Shown piece after piece: positions 7,254-14,776 of a stretch of DNA of 27,441 nt. Origin of the DNA: Treponema sp. (GTDB lineage: Bacteria > Spirochaetota > Spirochaetia > Treponematales > Breznakiellaceae); the NCBI GenBank assembly GCA_031266095.1, contig JAISBR010000080.1:1-27441 (forward strand), read 5' to 3'. The position numbers and the translations under genes are program-made. Position 1 is the first letter of the stretch, and every line of letters begins with the position of its first letter. The notes under the pieces were generated by a model that saw nothing but the letters and a program-made list of their open reading frames with translations, did not search any database and was not told the origin of the DNA.

Positions 7254-8395
7254 CGTCCCTCCCTGCCGCGGAAGCGCCGGAAAGCCGTCCGCAGGCTCAT
7301 ACTGGTCGCGAGGAAAAAAATCACCGACTGCGCGATAGCGGCAACCTCAAAGGTGATATCGGAATTCTGCATGGCGATCCGCGCTCCCGACGCGATCCAG
7401 GCGAAGAACACGGCGGCGGGGATTATCGCCGGTGGATAAAAACGGGCAATGAGCGCCACCGCCAGGCCGTTCCAGCCCATGCCGGAAGAAAATTCCTTTA
7501 CCGTTCCGTAATAGGCGCCGAATATGGCAAGCCCGCCGGCCAGCCCGTAAAAAGCGCCGCTTAAAAACATCGCCAGCACCGTATTCAGCTTGGTGTTGAT
7601 CCCCCCGTAACGGGCGAATATCTCATTGGCCCCGGCCATCCGCAGTTCATAGCCCCGCTTCGTTTTGGTAAGGAAGATCTGTACCGCAGCGGCGGCCGCG
7701 AGGGCGATAAACAAGGCCGCGCTCAAATTTGACGGCGGAAGGATCAGCGGCAGCCTGAGAGAGGCGGCGATTTTCCTGGTTGACTGCAGGTTGGTTTCCG
7801 GATCAAGGAAGGGACCGTTCACCAGATAATTGACAATCAGCGTCAGGGCGTTGGAAAGGAGGAAACTGCTGATAAGCTCACTGGTGTTCCATCGGGCCTT
7901 GCAGAAACCGGACAGGGCCGCCGCGGTTCCCGCTGCAAAAGCCCCCGCCATAAGGGCAATTACACCGCCCGGCGGCCCTAACCGCGCCAGCGAAAGCGCC
8001 GTGATGGTAGCGGTAAAGGCCCCCGCGTAGAGCTGCCCCTCTCCTCCCAGGTTGAGGCTCCCGGCCTTCATGGCGATAGAGATTCCCAAAGCGCCGAAGA
8101 TCAGCGGGATGGCGCTGTTCAGCATATTGCCGAAATTGTAGAGGTTCCGAAACGGGCCGAAAAAAAAGAAGAACAAGGTCCTGCCCGGCGTTTTACTGAG
8201 TATGAAGGCAAGCGCCGTCAAAACCAGGAGGGAAAAGAGGGGGATACCGATTGCCTCCCCTGAGGCCGCTAAGCCCGGACGTAAAGCCCCCGCGAGGCGA
8301 TCCGGCAGACTGGTATCGGGAGGCCCTCCGGTAGGCGCGCCGGCTTTGTTTTTCGAGAGGGGAACCGGTACCCGTTGATCCCGCCTGAGACTCAT
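7250..8395 (-). CDS. BMP-type ABC importer permease 1 (BPD_transp_2 family)
   Basis: This 381-residue permease has a long proline/glycine-rich cytoplasmic N-terminus (about 45 residues) and then about eight to ten hydrophobic helices. The segment LGISIAMKAGSLNLGGEGQL is the conserved family loop (N-x-G-x-E-G). It matches YufP/PnrD/RfuC-type permeases and should form a heterodimer with the downstream permease. Both ends overlap their neighbours by 4 bp (ATGA), so the three downstream genes of the operon are likely translated together. The unusually polar N-terminal tail could mean the true start is slightly downstream, but the overlap at 8392-8395 supports this start. Confidence 0.85.
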   Translation of the reverse strand: MSLRRDQRVPVPLSKNKAGAPTGGPPDTSLPDRLAGALRPGLAASGEAIGIPLFSLLVLTALAFILSKTPGRTLFFFFFGPFRNLYNFGNMLNSAIPLIFGALGISIAMKAGSLNLGGEGQLYAGAFTATITALSLARLGPPGGVIALMAGAFAAGTAAALSGFCKARWNTSELISSFLLSNALTLIVNYLVNGPFLDPETNLQSTRKIAASLRLPLILPPSNLSAALFIALAAAAAVQIFLTKTKRGYELRMAGANEIFARYGGINTKLNTVLAMFLSGAFYGLAGGLAIFGAYYGTVKEFSSGMGWNGLAVALIARFYPPAIIPAAVFFAWIASGARIAMQNSDITFEVAAIAQSVIFFLATSMSLRTAFRRFRGREGR

Positions 8396-10029
8396 CCCCG
8401 CTCCCCTCCGGTATACGACAAACCACGCATACCGGCGCCGATTTCTTCTTTTATCACCGCCTTGCCGGTGTTCACCAATTCCCCGGCCGCCTTTCCCCGG
8501 TACATCACTATGATCCGGTCCGCCAAACCGAGGATCTCGTCAAGATCGGTTGAGATGAGGATCACCGCCGCTCCTTTTTTCCGCAGTCCGGCGATTTCTC
8601 CATGCACAAAATCCCTGGCGGCAATATCAAGGCCCCAGGTAGGTTCCGAAAACACAATGTAGTCCCGCATCTGCTCAATTTCCCTGGCGAGGATCAACTT
8701 CTGCAAATTACCGCCTGAAAGGGAAGCGGCGATTTCAGCGCCGGAACTGAGCGCCCCGCTTTTTCCGGCCCCGGTAATACGGTAACGCCGGATAAGCTCC
8801 TGTGAAAAATCCCGAATAGTCCGGCGTTTGAGGAAAGACAGCCGGGTAAATTCCCCCCGGCGATCGATCATCACATTTTCATCTACCGAGGCTCCCAGGG
8901 CGCTTCCCACCCGCAGCCGGTCGGCGGGCACATAGGCAAGCCCCTGATTACGGAGCCGGCGTATATTAAGCCGTGAAATATCCCGTCCCCTGTGCAGGAT
9001 CTTCCCCGACGAGGGATGCAGGAATCCGCCCAGCGCCGCTTCCAGCACCCCCAGTCCGTTTCCCCCCACTCCCGCGAAGCCGAGAATCTCCCCCTCCGCC
9101 ACTGAAAAAGAAACCCGATCCAGCAGGGGCCGCTTCTGCCCGCGCCGCAGTACCGTCACCGTATCAAAGGCGATTACCGGTCCGCTGTGTGCCGCCGCGG
9201 GGGTCTCCCGCAAAGGCGTAAAGCCGTAAGGGGAATGGCGGGGGAAGGCTGCGGAAACACCCTCAGCGCCGCGCAGTGCGGGATTTTCCGCCGATGTCTC
9301 CGCCCCGGCCATCATCAGGTAGATCTCATACTCATCAATATCCGCCGTATTCCGGACACCCGCCAACTCTCCCCGGCGCAGCACCGCCACCCGGTCGGAG
9401 ATACGTTTTATTTCCGTCAGTTTATGGGTGATGAGGATCAGCGATTTTCCGGTAAGGGCCAGCGCTTTAAGAGTTTTAAAAAGGGAACTTGTCTCTTGTT
9501 CGGTCAGCGCCGCGCTGGGCTCATCAAGGATGATAATATCCGCGTTCCGGTAGAGCGTCCGGCATATCTCCACCTGCTGCATCTCACCGACGCTTAAGCC
9601 GTGCACCGGCTGGTCCGGCTTGATTGAAAAATGATGGGCAGCGATCAGCTGCGCCGCGGCCGCCCCGGCCCCGGCGGTATCACAGAAGATCCCCCATTTG
9701 CGCGGCTCAATTCCCATTACGATATTTTCGGCTGCCGTGTATTCGGGGAAGAGCATGAAGCGCTGATGCACCATGCCAATCCCCAGCCTCCTGGCGTCAA
9801 GGGGGGAGGCAATATTCACTTTGTTTTGGCGAATATAAATCTCACCGACGCTGGGCGTCTCAATGCCGGCGAGGATTTTCATTAAGGTGGTTTTGCCCGC
9901 GCCGTTTTCGCCGGCGATACAGAGGATTTCACCGCTACGGAGGCCCAGGCTTATATTATGATTGGCTTTTTTTTCGCTGCCGGGGTATACCTTACTGATG
10001 CCCCGCAGTTCCACCGCATACTCAGCCAC
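8392..10029 (-). CDS. BMP-type ABC importer ATPase with two nucleotide-binding domains
   Basis: This 545-residue protein is a tandem ABC ATPase of the YufO/RbsA type. Domain 1 is intact: Walker A GENGAGKTT, Q-loop MVHQRF, signature LSVGEMQQ, Walker B IIILDEPSA and H-loop ITHKL. Domain 2 has a degenerate P-loop (GVGGNGLG, without the Lys-Thr pair), a normal signature (LSGGNLQK) and a Walker B with Ser in place of Asp (IVFSEPTWGLD). Degeneration of the second site is common in this subfamily, so the protein is expected to be functional. It follows the lipoprotein gene by 7 bp and overlaps the permease start by 4 bp. A linker of about 30 residues between the domains (about 235-285) is Ala/Pro-rich. 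Confidence 0.9.
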   Translation of the reverse strand: MAEYAVELRGISKVYPGSEKKANHNISLGLRSGEILCIAGENGAGKTTLMKILAGIETPSVGEIYIRQNKVNIASPLDARRLGIGMVHQRFMLFPEYTAAENIVMGIEPRKWGIFCDTAGAGAAAAQLIAAHHFSIKPDQPVHGLSVGEMQQVEICRTLYRNADIIILDEPSAALTEQETSSLFKTLKALALTGKSLILITHKLTEIKRISDRVAVLRRGELAGVRNTADIDEYEIYLMMAGAETSAENPALRGAEGVSAAFPRHSPYGFTPLRETPAAAHSGPVIAFDTVTVLRRGQKRPLLDRVSFSVAEGEILGFAGVGGNGLGVLEAALGGFLHPSSGKILHRGRDISRLNIRRLRNQGLAYVPADRLRVGSALGASVDENVMIDRRGEFTRLSFLKRRTIRDFSQELIRRYRITGAGKSGALSSGAEIAASLSGGNLQKLILAREIEQMRDYIVFSEPTWGLDIAARDFVHGEIAGLRKKGAAVILISTDLDEILGLADRIIVMYRGKAAGELVNTGKAVIKEEIGAGMRGLSYTGGERG

Positions 10030-10036
10030 GCTCTTC

Positions 10037-11077
10037 TCAAAGGGGCGGGACCGAAAAGCTCACCCTGCCGGCGCGGATATCATCCATGAAAGCGTCGAAT
10101 CGTTCCCGCATATCCGCCGGAAGGTACTCACGGTAGCCCGGATCATCGGCGATAAAATTGAGATAACCCTCTTTCGCCCCTACGGTCCGGGATGTGCCGT
10201 ATTGTATCTTTCCCGCAAGCGCGTCGGAGAGAATCTCCATCACCAGTCTTTTCTGTTCCATGAGACCGCAGCCCACAATCACCCCCGGCATCAGATCGTA
10301 TTCGTTGATATTATAAGACACTACATACGCGCCGCGCTCTTTCGCGGTCCGGATCATCCCCTGGGCCGCGCCGCCGGCGATAGACGCAAACACGTCAACC
10401 CCGGCATCGATCATGCTGGATGTGAGTTCTGCGGCCTTATTCGCGTCGTACCAGTTACCGATCACCCTAAAGTCCAGCTCGATCTCCGGATCAAGGCGTC
10501 TTGCCCCTTCAAGAAAACCGGGCGCGATGTGTTTTGAAAGCAGGGGATATTCCTGGGCGGCTATAAAACCAATCCGTTTCGCGGCGTTGGCGTGGGTCAT
10601 AGAACTTGTCGTAATCAGCCCCGCCAAGTACCCCAGGTATAGAGACTGCTCATATTGGTTATAGAGATAGGTACTTATCCGGGGATTGCCCTCGTAGCGG
10701 GCGTCGGTGATAATAAACCGCTGATTGGGAAATTTCTCGCCCACACTGGCGCATATCTCAGGCAGTGAGGGATTTGAGCCCAGAACCAGATCGAATTCCC
10801 CGCCCGCTACCAGGGAAGTAAGCTGCTCTTCCCATTCCGCCTGATTAAAGCCAGCCTCATAAATCATCACCTGTACATTAGCGTTGGCCCTGGCAAAATC
10901 CTCCGCTCCGGCAGCCAGCAGTTCATACGGAGGACTCCCCGCCAGCACTCCGGTAATATACACCAGCAGCGAGAATTTTGTCTCCTGTCCTTCCTGTTCC
11001 GGGCGCGGATCCCTTGGCCTGCATCCAAACAGGGCAAGTACGGAGACCAGTAATAATACCGCGATTGTTTTTTTCAT
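10037..11077 (-). CDS. BMP-family substrate-binding lipoprotein (riboflavin or nucleoside)
   Basis: This 346-residue lipoprotein has signal peptide MKKTIAVLLLVSVLALFG followed by Cys19. The mature domain is a periplasmic-binding fold of the BMP/PnrA class (Pfam Bmp): DLVLGSNPSLPEICASVGEK, a YEAGFNQAEWEEQL segment, LGYLAGLITTSSM and VDVFASIAGGAAQGMIRTAK. The N-terminal motif (YITGVLAGSPPYELLAAGAE) differs from the DKSFNQSAWEG motif of purine-binding PnrA/TmpC. It reminds me of riboflavin-binding RfuA of treponemes, whose operon has the same four-gene order, but I cannot confirm this without alignment. No FMN riboswitch is visible upstream. It is the first gene of the importer operon, with a promoter at 11094-11123 inside the end of miaA. 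Confidence 0.85.
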   Translation of the reverse strand: MKKTIAVLLLVSVLALFGCRPRDPRPEQEGQETKFSLLVYITGVLAGSPPYELLAAGAEDFARANANVQVMIYEAGFNQAEWEEQLTSLVAGGEFDLVLGSNPSLPEICASVGEKFPNQRFIITDARYEGNPRISTYLYNQYEQSLYLGYLAGLITTSSMTHANAAKRIGFIAAQEYPLLSKHIAPGFLEGARRLDPEIELDFRVIGNWYDANKAAELTSSMIDAGVDVFASIAGGAAQGMIRTAKERGAYVVSYNINEYDLMPGVIVGCGLMEQKRLVMEILSDALAGKIQYGTSRTVGAKEGYLNFIADDPGYREYLPADMRERFDAFMDDIRAGRVSFSVPPL

Positions 11078-11093
11078 ATTGTCTTCCGGAAAT

Positions 11094-11123
11094 AGTATAC
11101 TAAAAGAAGGAACCGGGGTTCAA
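11094..11123 (-). promoter_or_regulatory. Promoter of the BMP-type importer operon
   Basis: On the minus strand, TTGAAC (11123-11118) is followed after 18 bp by TATACT (11099-11094). The -35 overlaps the last codons and stop of miaA. The predicted start, near 11087, leaves a leader of about ten bases before the ATG at 11077, so the importer can be transcribed separately from miaA. Confidence 0.55.
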
Positions 11124-12109
11124 GAATGTTGTAAGCGTTCCAGTTCCCAGCGTATCTGTTCCGCTGTTTCCGCCTCGTCCGGCCCCGCTTCTATCCAGCG
11201 CACGCCGGGAATCGCGGCAAAAAACGTCATCTGCCGTTTCGCGTAACGGCGGCTGTTCCGGGCGACCAGGGCCTCCACTCCGGCAAGGTCCTCTGAAAGA
11301 CGGAAAGCCCCGCCGGGAACGGGTTCGACAAAAAATTCCCGGCAGCCGATTGCCCTCAGTCCCGGATCCCGCGGCGTGTAACCCGCCTCGTAGAGCCGGC
11401 GCACTTCCGCGGGAAGCCCCCGGCGAAACATGGCGGCGCAGCGCGTATTGATGCGGCGATACAGTTCCTCCCTGGGCCGGGAGAGGCCGATGATGCAGAA
11501 ACGGCGGGGATGGATAGCGTCCGCGTCCGGGACAGCGCCCGCGGCCTGAAAGGAACTGAGAGGGCGGCCGCTGAGGCGCAGTACCTCCAAGGCCCTGATC
11601 AGGCGGTATTCGTCATTGAGGTGGATCCTGCCGGCACTCACCGGATCGCCTTGGGCAAGTTCCTGCATCAGAGCTGCGGCGCCCTGTTCTTGCAGTTCCC
11701 GCCGTAAGCCCGCGCGAAGCTCCGGGTCCGAGGGAGGCGCTTCGGGAAGTCCCAGGATGAAATTTTTGAGGTAAAAGCCGCTGCCCCCGGAAATTACCGG
11801 GAGCTTCCCCCGCCGGGCAATAGCGGCAGAGGCCTCTCCGGCAAGGCGGACAAAGTCACCGGCATTAAACTGTTCGTCGGGATTACGGATATCAATGAGA
11901 TGATAGGGAATTCCCGCCCGCTCTTCCAGCGAAGGCTTCGCCGTGCCGATATCCATACCCCGATAGACCTGCATAGAATCCGCCGAGACAATTTCGGCCG
12001 CCCGGGGGGCAATACCTTTGCTGCCGAACAAGCGCGACAGTATCTCCGTTTTACCCGACGCGGTAGGGCCAAAAAAAATCAGCGCGGGAATAGCGGTAAA
12101 ATTCTCCAT
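11120..12109 (-). CDS. miaA: tRNA dimethylallyltransferase MiaA
   Basis: MiaA transfers a dimethylallyl group to A37 of tRNAs that read UNN codons. The 329-residue protein shows the family P-loop FFGPTASGKT (residues 12-21), the substrate loop DSMQVYRGMDIGTAKP, the GGSGFYLKNFI segment and a C-terminal RNSRRYAKRQMTFF basic motif close to the usual Q-x-x-x-R-x-x-A-K-R-Q-x-T-W-F. The length is typical. The ATG at 12109 puts the P-loop at the normal distance from the N-terminus; an upstream in-frame TTG at 12142 would add MRAFKRKAKIV. No good ribosome site is visible for either. It follows the rpoZ-like gene in the same direction, with a hairpin at 12141-12163 between them. Confidence 0.93.
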   Translation of the reverse strand: MENFTAIPALIFFGPTASGKTEILSRLFGSKGIAPRAAEIVSADSMQVYRGMDIGTAKPSLEERAGIPYHLIDIRNPDEQFNAGDFVRLAGEASAAIARRGKLPVISGGSGFYLKNFILGLPEAPPSDPELRAGLRRELQEQGAAALMQELAQGDPVSAGRIHLNDEYRLIRALEVLRLSGRPLSSFQAAGAVPDADAIHPRRFCIIGLSRPREELYRRINTRCAAMFRRGLPAEVRRLYEAGYTPRDPGLRAIGCREFFVEPVPGGAFRLSEDLAGVEALVARNSRRYAKRQMTFFAAIPGVRWIEAGPDEAETAEQIRWELERLQHS

Positions 12110-12140
12110 AACGATTTTGGCTTTGCGCTTAAAAGCCCTC

Positions 12141-12163
12141 AAAATCGCCGGTTAGGCGATTTT
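12141..12163 (-). terminator. Hairpin between rpoZ-like gene and miaA
   Basis: On the minus strand AAAATCGCC is followed by TAACC and GGCGATTTT, a 9-bp perfect stem with a 5-base loop. Only four T residues close the right arm, so this may be a weak terminator or attenuator, or a processing hairpin, rather than a full stop. Confidence 0.45.
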
Positions 12164-12203
12164 TACTCTGTGGACTGTCATCGAACCAAAGATTCGCGCG
12201 CCT

Positions 12204-12398
12204 CTACCCGGCGTCCAGCCGGAATTCTATTTCCCGGGTAAAGACCTGCCGGGCCGCGAGGGAAACCACTTTACCGTCATTATCCTCAATTTCAGGGTCC
12301 CGCAGCATGGAAAGCTGATAGGAACGACGGGACGCCGCAGAGGTAATCTCGTACATATTTTGATTGTATTCGATAAGTTCTTCCAGGGGAAATATCAT
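12204..12398 (-). CDS. rpoZ: RNA polymerase omega (RpoZ/Rpb6-like) subunit
   Basis: This is a small 64-residue protein. MIFPLEELIEYNQNMYEITS begins it, followed by AASRRSYQL and VVSLAARQVFTREIEFRL. This matches the omega/Rpb6 fold core (x-Y-E-[IL]-x-x-x-A-x-x-R-[AS]), where omega proteins assist RNA polymerase beta-prime folding and assembly. The position next to miaA and the spirochaete-like sequence support the call. The start is uncertain: the frame is open from ATGs at 12422 and 12416, but the family-like sequence begins at the ATG at 12398. No strong ribosome site precedes any of them. Confidence 0.7.
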   Translation of the reverse strand: MIFPLEELIEYNQNMYEITSAASRRSYQLSMLRDPEIEDNDGKVVSLAARQVFTREIEFRLDAG

Positions 12399-12473
12399 AA
12401 TATCTATAGTATGCATGATCATAAACGCTTTGTAAAGGCTGACACCCCGTCACAAGGGGACATTGCTCGTTCC

Positions 12474-13691
12474 TCAGCTCTGTCTATATCCATCCAGAAA
12501 AACCGCGAGGCGCCGCATGGCGTCGGCCAGGGTGTCTTTGTCGGGAAGGAAGACTATGCGGAAATGATCCGGCTCCTTCCAGTTGAAGCCGGTGCCCTGA
12601 ACCAGGAGCAGATGCTGATCCCGCAGGAGGTCGATTATGAACTTTTCGTCGTCGGTGATATTGAAGCGTTTCACATCGACTTTGGGAAAACAGTAAAGAG
12701 CGCCTTTGGGCATAATCACTGAAAGGCCGGGAATGGCGTTAGCCATGTTGACCGCGATGTCCCGCTGTTCCTTGAGGCGGCCGCCGGGCAGGATCAGGTC
12801 CTTGACACTCTGGTAGCCGCCAAGGGCGGTTTGTATGCCGAATTGGGAGGGCATGTTGGCGCAAAGCCGCATATTGGAGAGCATCTCAAGGCCTTCCACG
12901 TAACCGGCGGCGTTCTTCCTGTTACCGGAAAGCACCATCCAGCCGGCCCGGAAACCGGCGGCCCGCCAGGCTTTGGAGAGACCGTCAAAGCTGATGGTGA
13001 GGATATCCGGGGCAATGGTTGCCATGGGAATGTGCGCCGCCCCATCGTAGGTGATCCGGCTATAGATCTCATCGGCGTAAACAATGAGGCTGTGTTCACG
13101 GGCAATGGCAGCGACGCCTTCCAGGATTGATCGGTCATAGACCGCGCCGGTGGGGTTGTTGGGGTTGATGATTACAATGGCCCTGGTTCGGGAACTCAGC
13201 TTGGAACGAATATCATTAATGTCGGGGTTCCAGCCGGCGGATTCATCGCAGAGGTAATGCACCGGCGTGCCGCCGGACAGCGTTACCGCCGCTGTCCACA
13301 GGGGATAGTCCGGCATCGGGATCAGTACCTCGTCGCCTGAGTCCAGCAGGCCCTGCATGGCGATCATGATAAGCTCACTCACCCCGTTGCCGATGTAGAT
13401 GTCGTCGATCCCCACATCCATCACTCCCTTGGACTGAAAATCCTGCATCACCGCCTTGCGGGCGGCAAAAAGCCCATGGGAGTCGCCGTAACCCTGGGCG
13501 TTCTGGAGATTGACGATTATGTCATGGAGGATCTCGTCCGGCGCGTTGAAGCCGAAAGGGGCGGGATTGCCGATGTTGAGTTTGATAATCCTGAAACCCT
13601 CGTCCTCAAGATTTTTAGCTTCTTTAAGAGCCGCCCCCCGGATGTCGTAACATACGTTGTTGAGTTTTGACGATTTATCAAATATATTCAT
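12474..13691 (-). CDS. alaA: Alanine aminotransferase (AlaA family)
   Basis: This 405-residue fold-type I PLP aminotransferase matches E. coli AlaA (YfbQ) closely from memory: KSSKLNNVCYDIRGAALKEA at the N-terminus, LNIGNPAPFGFNAPDEIL, YIGNGVSEL, INPNNPTGAVY and YADEIY. The PLP-binding lysine is in SFDGLSKAWRAAGFRAGW. It interconverts pyruvate plus glutamate with alanine plus 2-oxoglutarate. The ATG at 13691 has AGGAG five bases upstream; the GTG at 13697 would overlap that site. The gene overlaps the end of the upstream membrane TPR-like gene by 14 bp, so the two are probably co-transcribed. Confidence 0.92.
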   Translation of the reverse strand: MNIFDKSSKLNNVCYDIRGAALKEAKNLEDEGFRIIKLNIGNPAPFGFNAPDEILHDIIVNLQNAQGYGDSHGLFAARKAVMQDFQSKGVMDVGIDDIYIGNGVSELIMIAMQGLLDSGDEVLIPMPDYPLWTAAVTLSGGTPVHYLCDESAGWNPDINDIRSKLSSRTRAIVIINPNNPTGAVYDRSILEGVAAIAREHSLIVYADEIYSRITYDGAAHIPMATIAPDILTISFDGLSKAWRAAGFRAGWMVLSGNRKNAAGYVEGLEMLSNMRLCANMPSQFGIQTALGGYQSVKDLILPGGRLKEQRDIAVNMANAIPGLSVIMPKGALYCFPKVDVKRFNITDDEKFIIDLLRDQHLLLVQGTGFNWKEPDHFRIVFLPDKDTLADAMRRLAVFLDGYRQS

Positions 13692-14586
13692 ATTCACTCC
13701 TATTCATACCGCTCCCGCGCCGATATACCGGACTTTCATCAAAAAGCCAGCCGCCCGCTTCATCAATATACTTTTTTATGATGGCGGCGTATACTTCGGT
13801 TTCGACCTTTGCCGCCTCTTTCTCCCATCCCGCCGCGTTTTTCAGCGCTTTCCTGACCCGTTCCCGGCCTTCCTCCGCGATAGAACGGCATTCGGCGCTG
13901 TTGGCCGAATACTTCAACAAGGTATTTGAAAGAAAATAAGCGGCAAGAGCGGCAATGAGGAATTGACGGGAATTGGCGGAGATCGCAACCAGGGCCTTGA
14001 ATTCCGCCTCAGCCGTATCGAAATCCCTTGCCAGTACCAGAGAAAAGCCGTAATACCAGCGGAGCCATAGCTTTTCCCCGGCCTTTCCCTTTTCAAGACG
14101 GAGCCGGAAAAAATCCGCCGCCTCCCGGGGATTTCCCTCCAGAATACGGGCGACACCGAAGATCAGGGCGTTTACCTCAAGCAGAACGGGTTTGGCGAGG
14201 GCGACCTTATGTTCAAGCCGGCTCATTGCCGCCGAATCGCTCATAAGCAGATACGAATTGAGCAGAAGCCGCACCTCCCGGGAAGAATAACGCCCCTTGT
14301 AGATGACGCTTTGCTCCAAAAAATCCACCAGCGCCGGCCAATCCTCCCGTTCCAACAGATTAAAAAGACGGCGGTTGAACAGAAAAAAGACATTCAGTAT
14401 GATCAGGGCGACGACCAGTATAAGGGCCAGCGGCCAGCTTGAACGCCAAAACATGACACTGAAACCAAATCCAAAGACAAAAAGCGGAATAAGGGCGGCG
14501 GCGGATAGTAAAAAAACAATTAGTATGTTAAAAATAATTACAATGAATTTGAATTTCAACAAAAATCTCTCCGAGTGGATTTTCAT
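13678..14586 (-). CDS. Membrane-anchored TPR-like protein of unknown function
   Basis: This 302-residue protein starts with two closely spaced hydrophobic helices (about 13-45 and 52-70: FIVIIFNILIVFLLSAAALI and WPLALILVVALIILNVFFLF). A helical soluble region with TPR-like helix pairs follows (residues about 75-250: LEREDWPALVDFLEQSVIY, EGNPREAADFFRLRLEKG and RDFDTAEAEFKALVAI). The soluble part probably faces the cytoplasm. No enzyme motif is visible. The 3' end overlaps alaA by 14 bp. A promoter is seen at 14713-14741, leaving a leader of about 120 bases with three palindromes. The ATG at 14586 lacks an obvious ribosome site. Confidence 0.75.
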   Translation of the reverse strand: MKIHSERFLLKFKFIVIIFNILIVFLLSAAALIPLFVFGFGFSVMFWRSSWPLALILVVALIILNVFFLFNRRLFNLLEREDWPALVDFLEQSVIYKGRYSSREVRLLLNSYLLMSDSAAMSRLEHKVALAKPVLLEVNALIFGVARILEGNPREAADFFRLRLEKGKAGEKLWLRWYYGFSLVLARDFDTAEAEFKALVAISANSRQFLIAALAAYFLSNTLLKYSANSAECRSIAEEGRERVRKALKNAAGWEKEAAKVETEVYAAIIKKYIDEAGGWLFDESPVYRRGSGMNRSEYEYI

Positions 14587-14597
14587 ATTTCATGGAC

Positions 14598-14683
14598 TTG
14601 AAATATTTCAATGAAAATTGTTCAGAAACCGCAATTTCTGAGCGACGCTATTATTAGGAATTCTCTGACATTTAGGAAATGTC
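14598..14683. repeat. Three short palindromes in the leader of the membrane TPR-like gene
   Basis: TTGAAATATTTCAA (14598-14611) is a perfect 14-bp palindrome. TCAGAAA/TTTCTGA (14622-14641) and GACATTT/AAATGTC (14667-14683) are 7-bp perfect inverted repeats. They lie in the divergent region between the TPR-like gene and the HD-GYP-like gene. They could be operators or leader hairpins. Confidence 0.55.
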
Positions 14684-14712
14684 GAAGGCCTTTTCAAAGT
14701 GTCATAGAACTA

Positions 14713-14741
14713 ATGATAGAGGAAAAAAAGGGGCAAGTCAA
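14713..14741 (-). promoter_or_regulatory. Sigma70-type promoter for the TPR-like gene and alaA
   Basis: On the minus strand TTGACT (14741-14736), a 17-bp spacer and TATCAT (14718-14713) form a good promoter. Transcription would start near 14706, about 120 bases before the ATG at 14586. Confidence 0.55.
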
Positions 14742-14776
14742 CGCTGCCGGAAAAAGGCACTTGCACAGGAGCAGAG

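Noticed and set aside
11078..11125. FMN riboswitch in front of the BMP-type importer
   Set aside because: The gap to miaA is only 42 bases and the promoter leaves about ten leader bases, too little for an FMN riboswitch.
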